In this document: positions 1-10,124 of the stretch, in pieces
Layout: each line of letters opens with the position of its first letter
Position numbering within the stretch: the first letter of the stretch is position 1
NCBI GenBank assembly: GCA_902651635.1
Contig: CACRSC010000231.1
Span: 15,845 to 79,844, forward strand
Direction: 5' to 3'
Length of the DNA stretch: 64,000 nucleotides
Source of the DNA: Mastigamoeba balamuthi
Taxonomy: Eukaryota > Evosea > Mastigamoebida > Mastigamoebidae
Program-made: the position numbers and the translations under genes
The notes under the pieces: model-generated
What the model saw: only the letters and a program-made list of their open reading frames with translations
What the model was told of the DNA's origin: nothing
The model's database searches: none

Positions 1-1175
1 GTCACGATGGGCACATCCCTGCTGCTCGCCAGCGCGAAGAAGCAGTGGGACGCGGCGACGACAGTGAAGGTGACGGAGTCGTTCTCGGTGTCGGAGCTGG
101 CGATCATGGAGCCGTCCAGCACGGTGACGGCGCCCTCAGTGGCGCTGATGGCGTTGGCGGTGACGACGGGCGGGTAGTTGGCGAGGGTGTACGACACCGT
201 GACGGTCCCCGTCGTGGCGTTGAGATGGCCGTCGCTGACCGAGAGGACAAAGCTGGGGGCCACCGTGCCGTTGTCGTTGGCCAGCGCGACTCTGCCGCTG
301 TCGATGTCCTCCTGCGTGAACCGCGTGGCCGGGGACCCCAGCAGCTCGAAGCGGGCGTGCGAGACCTGCACCACCGCGAAGCTGAGCTGTGCGGGAGTGC
401 TGTCCTCCTGTGCGGCCCTGATCATGCTGCGGGTGATGGCGAGGACGACCACCTGCTTGGCTGCGATGCTGCCGACCGCAATGTGCGGCTTCTCCCGCTG
501 GTCTGCAAGTGGCTATGTGAGTTGCTCACACTCTACGCTTTGTGAGTGTTGTGTCGGGCCATCGCACAGTAGCTGACGGTGTAGGAGAACTCTGTGGCTC
601 CCTCATTGTCGTCGTCCATCATGTTGGTCCAGTCCTCGCCGTGCCACACCTGGAGGTAGGGTCCCCTGTACGGCGCGTCGATGAGCGGTATCTCCAGCAC
701 CGGCGAGTTGAGGTCCTCTGTGGTGCTGAACCACCCGTACGCCGTCCTCCACGTGACGCCATACGAGCCGTTCTGGGGCGGGCCCGCGAGGATGCTGCTG
801 GCATCGGTGACAACGGCGTTGATGTAGTTGAGGTCGTAGCAGCTGCAGCCCCAGTGCGAGAACGGTGTCCCCCCGCAGTTCTTGTTGCACGAGACGCCGC
901 CCGAGACGAACGTCAGCGTCAGCCTCGTGACCCGCCGGGCCTCGGCTGGGACTGTGATGGTGGCCGGCCTGTCGCCCAGCGCCCAGAAGGTGGCCGTCGT
1001 TGGAGACCTCCACGTGATCTCCACTGGATCCGCTGCGCACGAGATGGCCCTGCGGTGGTGTGGCCGCTCAGGTGAGAACGCGGGGAGAACTGTGGCAGAG
1101 TGCCAGTGCTCACGCCAGAGCCCAGAGGATGGTGGCGATAGTTGCGGTGCGAGTGTCCTTCATCCCCGCGATCAT
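1..1175 (-). CDS. Secreted CSPG/FRAS1-type repeat protein, 3' end off the window
   Basis: Model: complement(join(<1..502, 568..1049, 1114..1175)). The start at 1175 opens a hydrophobic signal peptide (IATILWALAAIS) that is completed only across the first 64-nt intron. Exon 2 carries a Cys/Trp-rich N-terminal domain of about 150 residues with aromatic YGWFSTTEDL and WHGEDW stretches, which I do not recognise. Exon 3 reads into repeats of the cadherin-like CSPG4/FRAS1/FREM class: ARFELLGSPATRFTQEDI, then a GRVALANDNG turn, then PPVVTANAISATEGAVTVLD opening the next repeat. Phases agree at both junctions. Such repeats are known from large extracellular or adhesion proteins, so a secreted or cell-surface role is inferred. 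The rest of the gene lies beyond position 1, so a transmembrane anchor cannot be judged. Confidence 0.72.
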
Positions 1176-2175
1176 GGTGATGCTCTTTTGTTTGCTCCCA
1201 CTCTCCGACGTAATCACCGAGTTGTTTCCAAACGTAATGCAGAAGAAGCACGGGGATCGTGGGCTTTTATAGCAGCTCTTTTCCAAACCGCACGATAAGA
1301 AGAGAAGAAGTATGAGCGGCGCGATGACGTTTTTCCATGTCGGTTGTTGCTCGGGCCTCCACGGGAAATTCTAATAATAGCCCAACGGGTCCGTGTCCCC
1401 GAGGGACGCGAGGAGCAACGGCCCGGCCAGTCGGGACGGCACCGCCGGATGGGCCTGCCACCGGTGCACGCTGGAGGGGGGTGGGAGGGACAGTTATCAA
1501 ACGAAAACAGCTCTGCAAGGGAAAGTGAAAATCGAAAAATGAAATTGGCCAATTGGCCCCATCCGCCATCCGGCTGGTCTCTCCCCTTCTGGTCGGTCTC
1601 AGAACGACAGTGATCTGGCCTCGGCCGCTGTCTTATGATGAGCAGGGAGAGGTCGGCAGGCCAGGCGAGCCCGTGCTGTCTTCTGTCTCACGGTCTCGGG
1701 CTTCTTCCTCGCCCGCCACCTTTTGTCCGCGTGCGGCCCGATCTCTGTGTGCCTATCTTTCTCCGCAGCCTCTGCGTGCCACTGCCCTCGCTGAGGGAAT
1801 GCGAACGCCCCTACATCCTGGCCACCTCCTATACGGCATTGGCGGCCCTTCCCCGAGATCCATGCTTCCTGGCTTCGTCTGCGCGCGATACCCGAGGAAC
1901 ATCCTGGACTATCAGAAGAAGAACGCCAGACCCCCGCCCCCGAGATCAGACCACATGGCGTGCTTCAAGGACGCAGGGGGGCCTGTAGGGGCAGATGTCG
2001 GACCAGAGGCGGTTTGAGCTACTGGCACCCCAGCCAAAGGGAAAGGCGGTCGCCGGCCAGACAGCGGACGGAAAGGAGCAGCTGCTCCGGAGGCCCCGGC
2101 GACCAGTGAGGGCCACGAAGAGATTCTTCCGATGCTGGCTTGGGCGGCGAGAGAAGCAAGGCGCCTATGGGCTCG
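1176..2175. other. Intergenic, no gene seen
   Basis: About 1 kb between the 5' end of the CSPG-repeat gene and a cathepsin fragment. Open frames here have no protein-like composition and no usable splice-consistent neighbours. It presumably holds the promoter of the minus-strand gene. Confidence 0.5.
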
Positions 2176-2263
2176 GGTGGTTGCCCACGAGCGTGGAGCC
2201 CTGGGCCAGCTGGTAGACGCCGCTCTTGTAGTACACAAAGACGCTGAACACCACCATCGGGCA
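2176..2263 (-). pseudogene. Fragment of a cathepsin B-like exon
   Basis: On the minus strand this short stretch reads MVVFSVFVYYKSGVYQ, then LAQGSTLVGNH. It is a close copy of the penultimate exon of the protease gene at 2515-4505 (MVVFSDFVYYKSPVYQ, then LTQGSMLVGNH), in opposite orientation. Similarity stops on both sides: the residues before it do not match and a stop follows shortly after NH. It is therefore a relic of an inverted partial duplication and encodes nothing by itself. Confidence 0.75.
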
Positions 2264-2514
2264 CATCGCGTTCTGCGCTTGCTGCCCCACTCTGCTTCAC
2301 CTACGAGGAGGGAACACGCTGCACAATGGCACCACGCCAGTACCTCTGGGTGGGGTGTGCCCCCCGCTCAGGTGAGCAGAGCTGAGGTTTTTCCAGAGAG
2401 AAGGGGGCAAGCGAACGCGCTGCCTCTTGTGTCTGTACCAGAAGGACCGGCGCGGCACGTCACCGGAGGCGAGAGAACCAGCAGAAGCGCCCCGAGTACC
2501 GGGAAGAGCACACC

Positions 2515-4505
2515 ATGGAGTCTGTCCACCTCCTGTCAAGCAACCAGAGGGGCCACGAGAAGCCGAGGTGCCGTGGCTGGCTCGCCGTCCTCTGCATCGC
2601 CACCGCAGTTGCCCTGTGTCTGCAGACTCCTATGCATAGGGGTGTTCTCGCCTTCAGCTGACACGCATCACAGGACTTCAGGATGACCATTGACTACCGC
2701 AGCCGCGCCATGGCCCTCAGCACCTGCGACGACGCCTATTGGAGGACATGCAACACGTGGGCCCACTACTTCACGTTCAACCAGGACGAGGTGCTGTTCT
2801 GTGGGACTGTGTGCCCGGGGTGCTCGTTAACAATTGTGTCACCTGTGTTCATTGCTTCAGCGATCCTCAGTGCCCCGTTGTCACTGGGGCCCTCAGTGTC
2901 TCGATGATCTGGCTCTGGCTTAACAGCGGTGTGCGCAGATGGGGGTGATTGGGACCAACGGTGTGTCGTGGCAGCTGGTCAGCGGCACCAGTGCGTCTCT
3001 GTCTTTCCCCTGGCCACCGCCTCCTGACAGCACGCTGGGGGGACTAGATGTCCGGGCCTACTACACCGAGGCATCGATGCAGCTGTGGCACCGCTCGGGC
3101 AAGTTCCACAACTTCATCCAGAGCAGGGCGATCAACTTCAGCATGCAGCCCGACATGTCTGTCCTCCTCACGCCTCAGGGACAGGCACGCGACACATACC
3201 AACACTTTTCACCATTGTAGACTCAAGTTAAGTACAGTCGTGCACGGACTTCACGTGGGCTGGGAGGCCATACGCACCGGGCGCTTCCGTGTCTGCCCCG
3301 TGGTCCGGCAGCGCTGCGAGGGCTGAAGAGCACATTATCGGCGGGGTGGGGAAGGAGGCCGGTGCGCAAAGGCTTCGCGTGGCGAAGAGCATTGCAGAGC
3401 AGCAGGTCAACGACGGCCCCGAGCTCCGCGACGTCCTCTCGCGCCGCAAGGGCTGGCAGGCGGGCCCCAACGCCTTCTTCGACTCCATGACCTTCGGTGA
3501 GATCACTGTGCCCTCATCCCGTGCTCAGCGGGTCTTCTCCCAGGCGACGTCGCCCTGCTGCTGCAGCGCCCGGAGCACAACGGCACCGCGCGCCAGAGCA
3601 GGGGCCACAGCCCCAGGGCCCCGTCTGACCAGCAGGTGGCCATCCCGGGTGCTTTTGATGCCCGAGCGGAATGGCCCGAGTGCAGGACCATCGGGGCGAT
3701 CAGGAGCCAGGGCTCGTGCGGCGCCTGCTGGGCGTTTGGGGCCAGCGAGGCCCTGGCTGACCGCCTGTGCATCGCGAGCGGGGGGCGGTCGTTCGCTGGG
3801 CCCAATGACACGCTGTCGCCGCAGTGGATGGTCAGCTGTCACCGCGGACGCCAGAGTGGCTGCAGCAGCGGCCTCGTCGACGTGGCCTGGAGCAATCTGC
3901 GGGCCAGCGGTGTCGCCACCGAGGCCTGCGCTCCCTACACAGCCTCGGACTCCACGTGCCCTGCCAACTGCACCGATGGCTCTGTTCCAGTGCTCTACCG
4001 TGTCTCAGATGCTGTGCGTCGTCCTCTGTTCACTGTCTGCCACGGCTCCCATCTGAGCTTGTTGCTGGTCGACTGGGGGCACTGCAGTACTTGTGCTTCG
4101 TGGAGAGGGACTGGGGCAGGACAGCAGTGGCGGTTCAGGAGGAGATCGCTGCCAGGGGCCCTGTGGAGGCAGCCATGGTGGTGTTCAGTGACTTTGTGTA
4201 CTACAAGAGCCCCGTGTACCAGCTGACCCAGGGCTCCATGCTCGTGGGCAACCACACCGTCAAGATCATCGGGTGGGGCCAGTCCGACGACGGCACTCCG
4301 TTCTGGTGCGCCCTCCTCGTGCATCCCTGGCGGAGGTTCGAAAGCGACTGAATGAAGAGCACGCAGGGTGGCGATGAGCTCGTGGGGGAGGACGTGGGGG
4401 ATGGAGGGCACCTTCATGATAAGGCGCGGGGTGAACGAGGCTGGCATCGAGGACAGCGTGGCCACCGGCACTTCTGTGTGGCCCCCAGAGCCTGCGTCCC
4501 CTTAA
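2515..4505 (+). CDS. Cathepsin B-like cysteine protease with probable N-terminal membrane anchor
   Basis: Model: join(2515..2615, 2682..2808, 2939..3160, 3238..3496, 3544..4013, 4088..4305, 4367..4505), 511 residues, all phases consistent; donors 2 and 3 are the least certain. The N-terminus MESVHLLSSNQRGHEKPRC precedes a hydrophobic segment (GWLAVLCIATAVAL), predicting a type II anchor, then an unrecognised Trp/Cys-containing region of about 110 residues. The pro-region ends SRRKGWQAGPNAFFDSMTFG, as in C1A proteases. The mature domain has the catalytic Cys in QGSCGACWAFG, a short cathepsin B-type region without a full occluding loop (GVATEACAPYTASDSTCPAN), and the catalytic His in GNHTVKIIGWGQ. 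The usual active-site Asn of NSW is Ser here (VAMSSWGRTWG). The family degrades protein in lysosomes or phagosomes; the fused anchor is an inference from splicing alone, and the protease could instead start at an unseen upstream exon. Confidence 0.7.
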
Positions 4506-4847
4506 GTGCGGCCATGCTGCGTTGGGTGTGGATCACTCCACCCACACAGATCACTGGCAGTACACAGCAGTGGTCTCAGAGACGAAATACAACTCGGGTC
4601 TCATGCTTTGCTCCATCTTCCAATTAAGCTAACATTCCCTGTTCTGGCGTATGTGATAATCCGATGACAATCTGGTGACTGGCTATGACGTCACGGATGC
4701 TGAGCATCTGAGCTCACAGAGATTTTCCTGTGCAGAATCTCTCGCCGGAGATACCGCTTTTCTGCATTTCGTAACAGAACCGTGTGCTGTGCACAGCGTT
4801 GTTCGCATCTGAACCCCACTGCAACAGCAGCCAGCAAGCCAGCAGCC
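4506..4847. other. Intergenic, no gene seen
   Basis: About 340 bases between the protease stop and the next start. No protein-like frame was found. It presumably contains the 3' end of the protease transcript and the promoter of the next gene. Confidence 0.5.
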
Positions 4848-5614
4848 ATGTCGTGCGGCATACCGCAGTCAGCGGGGGACCCGGCGGCGCCCTACGAGGC
4901 CGAGGTGCAGATGGTGGCCGGATGAGGCGGGGGCCGTGCATACGACCGCGTCGCCGCAGCGATCGCAGCGTCGTGTGCGCGGGGCTCTGTCGACGTCCGG
5001 GGCGCCGTCTCGCCCGACCAGCAGGTCCGCGTCCTCGTCCGCAGCCGCACGGGGGGGCAGAAGGGCCCCCAGATGCTCGTGTGGACCGGCACCATGTTCG
5101 ACCTGAGCTCGTGGTCGTGCGCTCGGCCCCTTCGCCCGCTCCGCTTTATTTTTCTCGGCTTTTTCTCTGCCCCGGTGCTTTTTTATTTCTCCCTCTGCGC
5201 GCGCGGTGCCGCACAATTGATTCTGGCGTCGAAAATTCCTTGCTTTGACCCTGCGCTCGCCGCCACCCCAGCTCGTGTTTGTCTGCTCGGGCCCTTCGCC
5301 CTGAGCTCTTCTCTTTTTTGGGCATTTCCCTGCCCTGGGGTTTTATTTCTGCCTCCGTGCGATGCCGCACAATTGATTTGGGTGTCGATAATTCCTTGCT
5401 GGCGCTGCAATCACCGGTTTGTGGCCTCCTGGCCGGTTTTTGCACCGGGTTGGGAGCCAAGCGCCCTAGTGCGGTGCAGGAGCGGGGTGGCAAATGATTT
5501 CTGCCCTCATCTCTGACGGCGACTGGGCGGGGGATCAGAGGGAACCTGCAGGCGACTCTGGCAACCATCGCCAACAGGGTGGCGGACGCCTGCAAGGCGT
5601 CGCCCGTGAGCTAG
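4848..5614 (+). CDS. Small protein of unknown family with an in-frame TGA
   Basis: Model: join(4848..5116, 5539..5614). Exon 1 begins MSCGIPQSAGDPAAPYEAEV and continues after an in-frame TGA at 4923-4925 into AYDRVAAAIAASCARGSVDV, QQVRVLVRSRTGGQKGPQML and VWTGTMFDLSSW. The terminal exon gives GNLQATLATIANRVADACKA and a TAG, with matching phase. The protein would be about 114 positions long. The frame on both sides of the TGA looks coding, while the other two frames do not. Other genes in the window use TGA as a normal stop, so a sequencing error, a recent null allele or read-through are the options. The roughly 420-nt intron carries an imperfect tandem repeat. I do not recognise the family. 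Confidence 0.45.
5117..5410. repeat. Imperfect tandem repeat inside an intron
   Basis: Two related units start at 5117 (GTGCGCTCGGCCCCTTCGCC) and 5281 (GTCTGCTCGGGCCCTTCGCC). Each runs through a T/C-rich tract into a matching GCCGCACAATTGATT block, followed by GGCGTCGAAAATTCCTTGCT or its variant. The unit is about 130-160 bp and clearly diverged. It lies within the single large intron of the gene at 4848-5614, so it looks like intron expansion by local duplication. Confidence 0.75.
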
Positions 5615-6069
5615 GGGCCGCTGACGAGGGTCGCCTGAAGGGGAAGGGATGACAGAAGCCGTCTGGCGGCCGCCCACCGCTGGGGGCCTGGGCTGGTGCC
5701 CCTGCGCGCGCTGTGAGAGCCGGTCGTCCGAAACAGCCCACCACTCTGGGGGCAGTGGTCGCACCGCTCGAGACTGGGCCGCCCTGCCGACCGTGCGGCA
5801 GCGGCAGCCCTCCTAGCGCGTCGGGGCACAGCCTGGCCCGAGCTGCGGGGCGCTGCAAGCGTCTCTGGCACCGCGTCTCTCCCCAAATAAAGTGTTTCGA
5901 TCGTTGGAGCAATTCTATATGCAATGGCATGGGCCAAGAGAGAACGAACACACACACCACATGATGTCATGTATGAGTCCAGGATATTTTTCTTCTGGAA
6001 AAAAATCCACAGATATTTTCAAAGGGGTTCAGAGACCCGTCACAGGGGACAGCAGGCAGGCAGCAGCGA
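5615..6069. other. Intergenic with a candidate polyadenylation signal
   Basis: No convincing gene. An AATAAA hexamer lies at about 5885-5890, about 270 bp after the preceding stop, and could end the small-protein transcript. An AT-rich patch follows just before the next start codon. Confidence 0.4.
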
Positions 6070-7026
6070 ATGAGGCGGCTGCGCGTAGTGCTGGGCCACG
6101 ACATCGACGTGCTCGCGAGCGCCCCCGAGGAGGAGAGCGCCACGCGGCAGCTGATCCTGGCGCTGCCGCCGGCGGTCAGCACGGCCGCCGACCTCGCGGG
6201 CTACCTCGGCCGCCGCCTGCACCTCGCGCACGACCCGCACGCCCTCGAGCTCTCGGTCGACGGCTTCACCGTGCCCCCGGCAGAGTCCGTCGACGTCATC
6301 CAGCCCGAAGACGTCGTCCTGTGCGCGCCCCCTCCCCTGGTGGAAATATCTGCTGCGGGGGGAAATATCTGGGAGAATCTCTTTTAGGATCTTGGGAACT
6401 GAACAGTGTATTCATTACTTCCGGTACCAGTGAGGGATAGGCAGGCCCCTTTGCGGGGACAGAGGATGTCTTAAGGATCTTGGGTTTATTACTTGTCCCA
6501 CTACCACTGCCACTGAGGGGCTAGCAGCAACGTGTGTGGGGGCGAGCGGGTTAGGGGCCTGGGAAGATGGAATCCAGGATACTGCCCCGAATCTTCTGGA
6601 TTCCTGTATCTGAGCAAAACGGCGGCCGTGTGTGTGCCCGGCAGTTGCTCCTCTCCTCTGACACGCAGCGGGTGCCCTGTGTGCAGGGTGAGCGTGTCGC
6701 GGGCAGCGTACAAGCGGCTGTCGATGACGCTGCCCCCGTCCGAGGCCGCGCGGCCCTGCAAGCGCCAGCGTGCCGAGCCCTCGACGTGCCCGCGGCCCCA
6801 GCAGCCTCGGCCCAGCTCCAGCGCCCTCTGCTCGTCGACGACCCCGCGGCAGCCCTCCTCGACGCGCCTGCGGGCCTCGTCGCTCTCGACCACGCCCTCG
6901 TGTGCCGCCTCTGCTGCCCCTCGCGGCCGCCAGGAGCCCCACCAGGAGGGCCAGAGCGAGCGGGACGAGCACGAGCCCGAGGGCTGCGCAGCCCAGGAGG
7001 AGCCCCAGTCGCCCGTGTACGTGCCG

Positions 7027-7063
<37 letters not shown>

Positions 7064-9329
7064 GTGGAGCAGGCGAGAGAGACGAGAGAGACGAGAGAGA
7101 CGAGCGCAAGGGCGAGGCCGAGGGCACGCAGGCCGCCCCCCGCATCACCGCGTTCGCTGCCGCTGCCGCTGCCGCCCTGCTGGCGCAGTCGGACGAGGAG
7201 ACGGGCCAGGCCGAGGAGGGCGCCCAGGGCCGGGAGGGCTCGCCCGAGTACGCGCCCGCGTCCGCGGAGGCGACTGAGGGCGCGCAGAGGCGCAGGCGGA
7301 AGGCGGAGATCATCATCTGCGACAGCGACGAGGAGGGCGAGGACGACGGCGCCGCAGAGGGCCGCAGGGCGCGGGCAGAGGACGGCCCCGCCCACGACGG
7401 CGGCGCCGGGGAGCAGGAGATGGAGGGCCTCTGCGAGGCCGCGGACAGCGCCGACGAGGCGGACCAGCCGGCGGAGGCCGCAGCGGCCCAGGGGCACGAG
7501 GCAGCCGCTGCTGCTGTGGCTGCTGCTGCCGCGGAGCCCTTGGTAGACGAACCTGAGCTGCAGGAGAGGGAGGCGGCGGAGGCAGCGGAGGCCGAGGTGG
7601 AAGAGACGAGCGCCCTCAAGGCAGAGGAGAAGAGCGCGGCAGAGGCGGGCAGCAGCAAGGGCGCCAAGAGCAGCAAGCCAGCGAAGGAGGAGGCCAGGGA
7701 CAGGAAGAGCAGGGAGGCCGCAGCAGCGACGGCAGCGGCAGCGGCATCGGAGGAGGCCAAGGGCAGCGCCGCGCAGGGCAAGAAAGCCGCAGCGGAGGCC
7801 AAGGCAGCCAAGGAGGCCGCGCCGGCGCAGGCAGCGGCAGCAGAGGCCAACAGGGGCGGCGGCAAGGACGCCAAGGCCGCGAGGCAGAGCGAAGCCCCGG
7901 AGAAGCAGGAGCGCAGGGCCCAGAAGAGCACAGGCGCCAAGGTCAGCGACACGGAGCCCGAGGAGGAGGAGGAGGGGCCCGAGGGGACGTCGGACGCACG
8001 GCCGGCAGCGGCAGCGGCTGCGGAGACGCAGCGGAAGGACGCCGTCGCTGCCGAGGAGGGCGGCAACGCAGAGGACGAGGAGGACGAGGACGAGCCCGAG
8101 CTGCCGCCCCTCTGCATCTCGTTCTGCGACGGCCGCGTGGCCTCGTTCATCGGCGACATGCGGCGCGAGGTCACGCTGACCGTCGACGTGCCGCCCACGG
8201 TCGTCGCCTTCATGAAGGTTCGTTCGTTCGTTCGCGTGGCCCAAAGAAACTTTTTTGCACCCGGCGGGACTCGATCCGGGCCGGAATCATTGCGTGCTGC
8301 GGGAATCGAACGTCCTGCCAGGAATTCCGCTCCCTCATCGGGAAATATCGAGCTGACTTTTCCGCGCCCCGCGTGACGTGTGTTTTGTGACGTCTGCGCA
8401 GCCCTCGACGGCGGTGGTGGTGTCGGGCAGCAAGATCTTCGTCTGGGACTCGGCGACCAACGACGTGCCGCGGGTGCTGCAGCCGCTGGCGAGCGACGCC
8501 GCGGTGCTCGAGCCGAGCGACGTGGCGGCGACGCCGAAGCTGCTCGCCGTGCGCCTGCGCAGCACCAACACCATCAGCTTCTACGGCATGGATACGCTCA
8601 AGGTATCTTCCCCCCCCCCGACAAGATATCCAGAAGATCCCGGAATCAGCAGATTCCTGGAATCTCCCCCCTGGGATTCACGGTCCTCGGCTGCAGCGGC
8701 TGGGGTCTGTGAACATCGACGAGGCGAGCACCGACGTCACGATGGCGTTCTACACGGACACGGGCCTGTTCTGCGCGATACCCTCGGTGCTGCGCATGCG
8801 GCGCGTGTGGGCCGACGGCTCAGCTGCGCAGCGCGGGCCCGCGGGCCCCTCGTCTCTGCGGCTGCACCGCAGCGAGGGCATCGGCCTGCAGCTCGACTGC
8901 CGCCCCGACGTCTCGCTGCTGCCGCTGGGCCCCGAGCACCTGGCCGTGGCCAGCCCCACGGTCCTGCGCGTGCTGGCCCGCAGCTCGATGCAGGAGCTCG
9001 CCCGCGCGGAGCTGTTCCCCGCGTCGCCCGAGCAGCAGCAGCGCAGGGCGCCCCTGCTGCGCGCTGTCAAGGCCGGGACGTTCCTCTCGTGGGAGCGCGG
9101 GTCGACGACGGCGTACCTGTGGCGGTGGGACAAGGGCGCCGTCGAGAGCTACGCGCAGGTGGTCGTCAGCGAGGGCTGCGCGACGGTGGCGGGCGCGGGC
9201 GACGTGCTGTGGATGGCCACGGGCTGCGACCTCGTCGCCGTCGACGTCGGGACGGGCGCCACCATCGCGGAGCTCACGGGGGCCACGCAGAGGCAGGCGG
9301 TCACGTCGGTCGCCTCGTTCGTCCTGTAG
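6070..9329 (+). CDS. Coilin N-terminal domain protein with acidic/Ala-rich linker and propeller-like C-terminus
   Basis: Model: join(6070..6320, 6687..8217, 8402..8602, 8697..9329), 871 residues. Residues 1 to about 85 resemble the ubiquitin-like coilin N-terminal domain: MRRLRVVLG at the start, then RQLILALPPAVSTAADLAGY and LELSVDGFTVPPAESVDVIQ before PEDVVL. A basic KRQR motif follows, then a long disordered stretch with a poly-Ser run from an AGC repeat (about 7029-7065), acidic clusters and Ala/Glu/Lys-rich segments. The last 270 residues or so are regular beta-strand blocks (CISFCDGRVASFIGD, TAVVVSGSKIFVWDSATND, TTAYLWRWDKG, DVLWMATGCDLVAVDV) typical of a WD-like propeller. Coilin organises Cajal bodies and snRNP maturation; a nuclear scaffold role is inferred. 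The linker and propeller share uninterrupted phase; only the first intron ties the coilin domain to them. Confidence 0.72.
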
Positions 9330-10124
9330 GGCGGACTTTGCTTCTTTCTCTCTCCTCTTTCTCTCTCAATGTGCGCTCGCAACGTTGGCCGCATCAGCAT
9401 TGGTCTTAGTCTGAGAGCTCTCTGCCTGGCTGCTTGGGCTGTGCCTCTTCTCTTTCGCTTCACAGTTTTCACCTTCTTGTCCTCTCGTACTCAGCTCAGT
9501 GTGCGAGCAATGTTGGCCGCAACAGCATCGCCATTTCTGCTTTGGCTGTGGCTCTCGCTCCGTGTCGCCGCAGCGGCTGCGCTTTGGCTGCCCTGTTGCC
9601 GCGCGGTGGCTGTTTGCAGGTTGGAGGTGAGGACAGCGGCAATGGCCCTGCGGTGTTAAGTAGGGTTGCGAGAGCAGTACGTCACGGCTTCAGTATGTTC
9701 TGTGGGTCGGGAAGAGAGCCTTGAGGGAGGCTTGCTTTTCACAATCAGTCATTTCTGCTCTTCTCTGATCTGCCCGACACTGGAGCGATGGAGATACAGC
9801 ACTGAAGACGACACATCCAACCTGGAAGACGCTGGAAAACAAGCAAGCAAGAGTTCATCCCCACACCATGGGAAGCTCTGAGGAAAATCGAAAACTGCGC
9901 CCTTAATGTGTTCCTGGGCTGCTGTGCTGAGGTGCACTCTCCGAAACAGAGGCGGGGCTTTGGTGGTGCCTCGTGCTGCCCGGCGGTTCACCGCTGTATC
10001 TCCTCTGGAAATCGGACACTGACGCACACAAGAGGCAGATTCTGTTCAACAACCCCATCACTACTTCCGTCGTCCCAAAGGGTCCAAGGGAGGACTGTGT
10101 ACCATCATCGGTCTTAATCCAAGC
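9330..10124. repeat. Intergenic with a diverged direct repeat
   Basis: No gene recognised. Two similar segments about 130 bp apart share TGTGCG, then CAA(C/T)GTTGGCCGCA, then CAGCAT (near 9369 and 9499), each preceded by a C/T-rich tract with CTCA. This looks like an old local duplication in the 3' flank of the coilin-domain gene. Confidence 0.45.

Noticed and set aside
4906-4957. A 46-nt intron removing the in-frame TGA from the small gene
   Set aside because: The only GT...AG pairs that span the TGA shift the reading frame away from the coding-like frame that joins exon 2.
6415-8244. Long minus-strand frames of about 600 residues, Leu/Arg-rich or Ser-rich
   Set aside because: They lie antisense to the Ala/Glu-rich linker of the coilin-domain gene and have only low-complexity composition.
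8268-8330. tRNA T-arm-like GTTCGATTC on the minus strand in an intron
   Set aside because: No matching acceptor stem, D-arm or anticodon arm can be folded around it.
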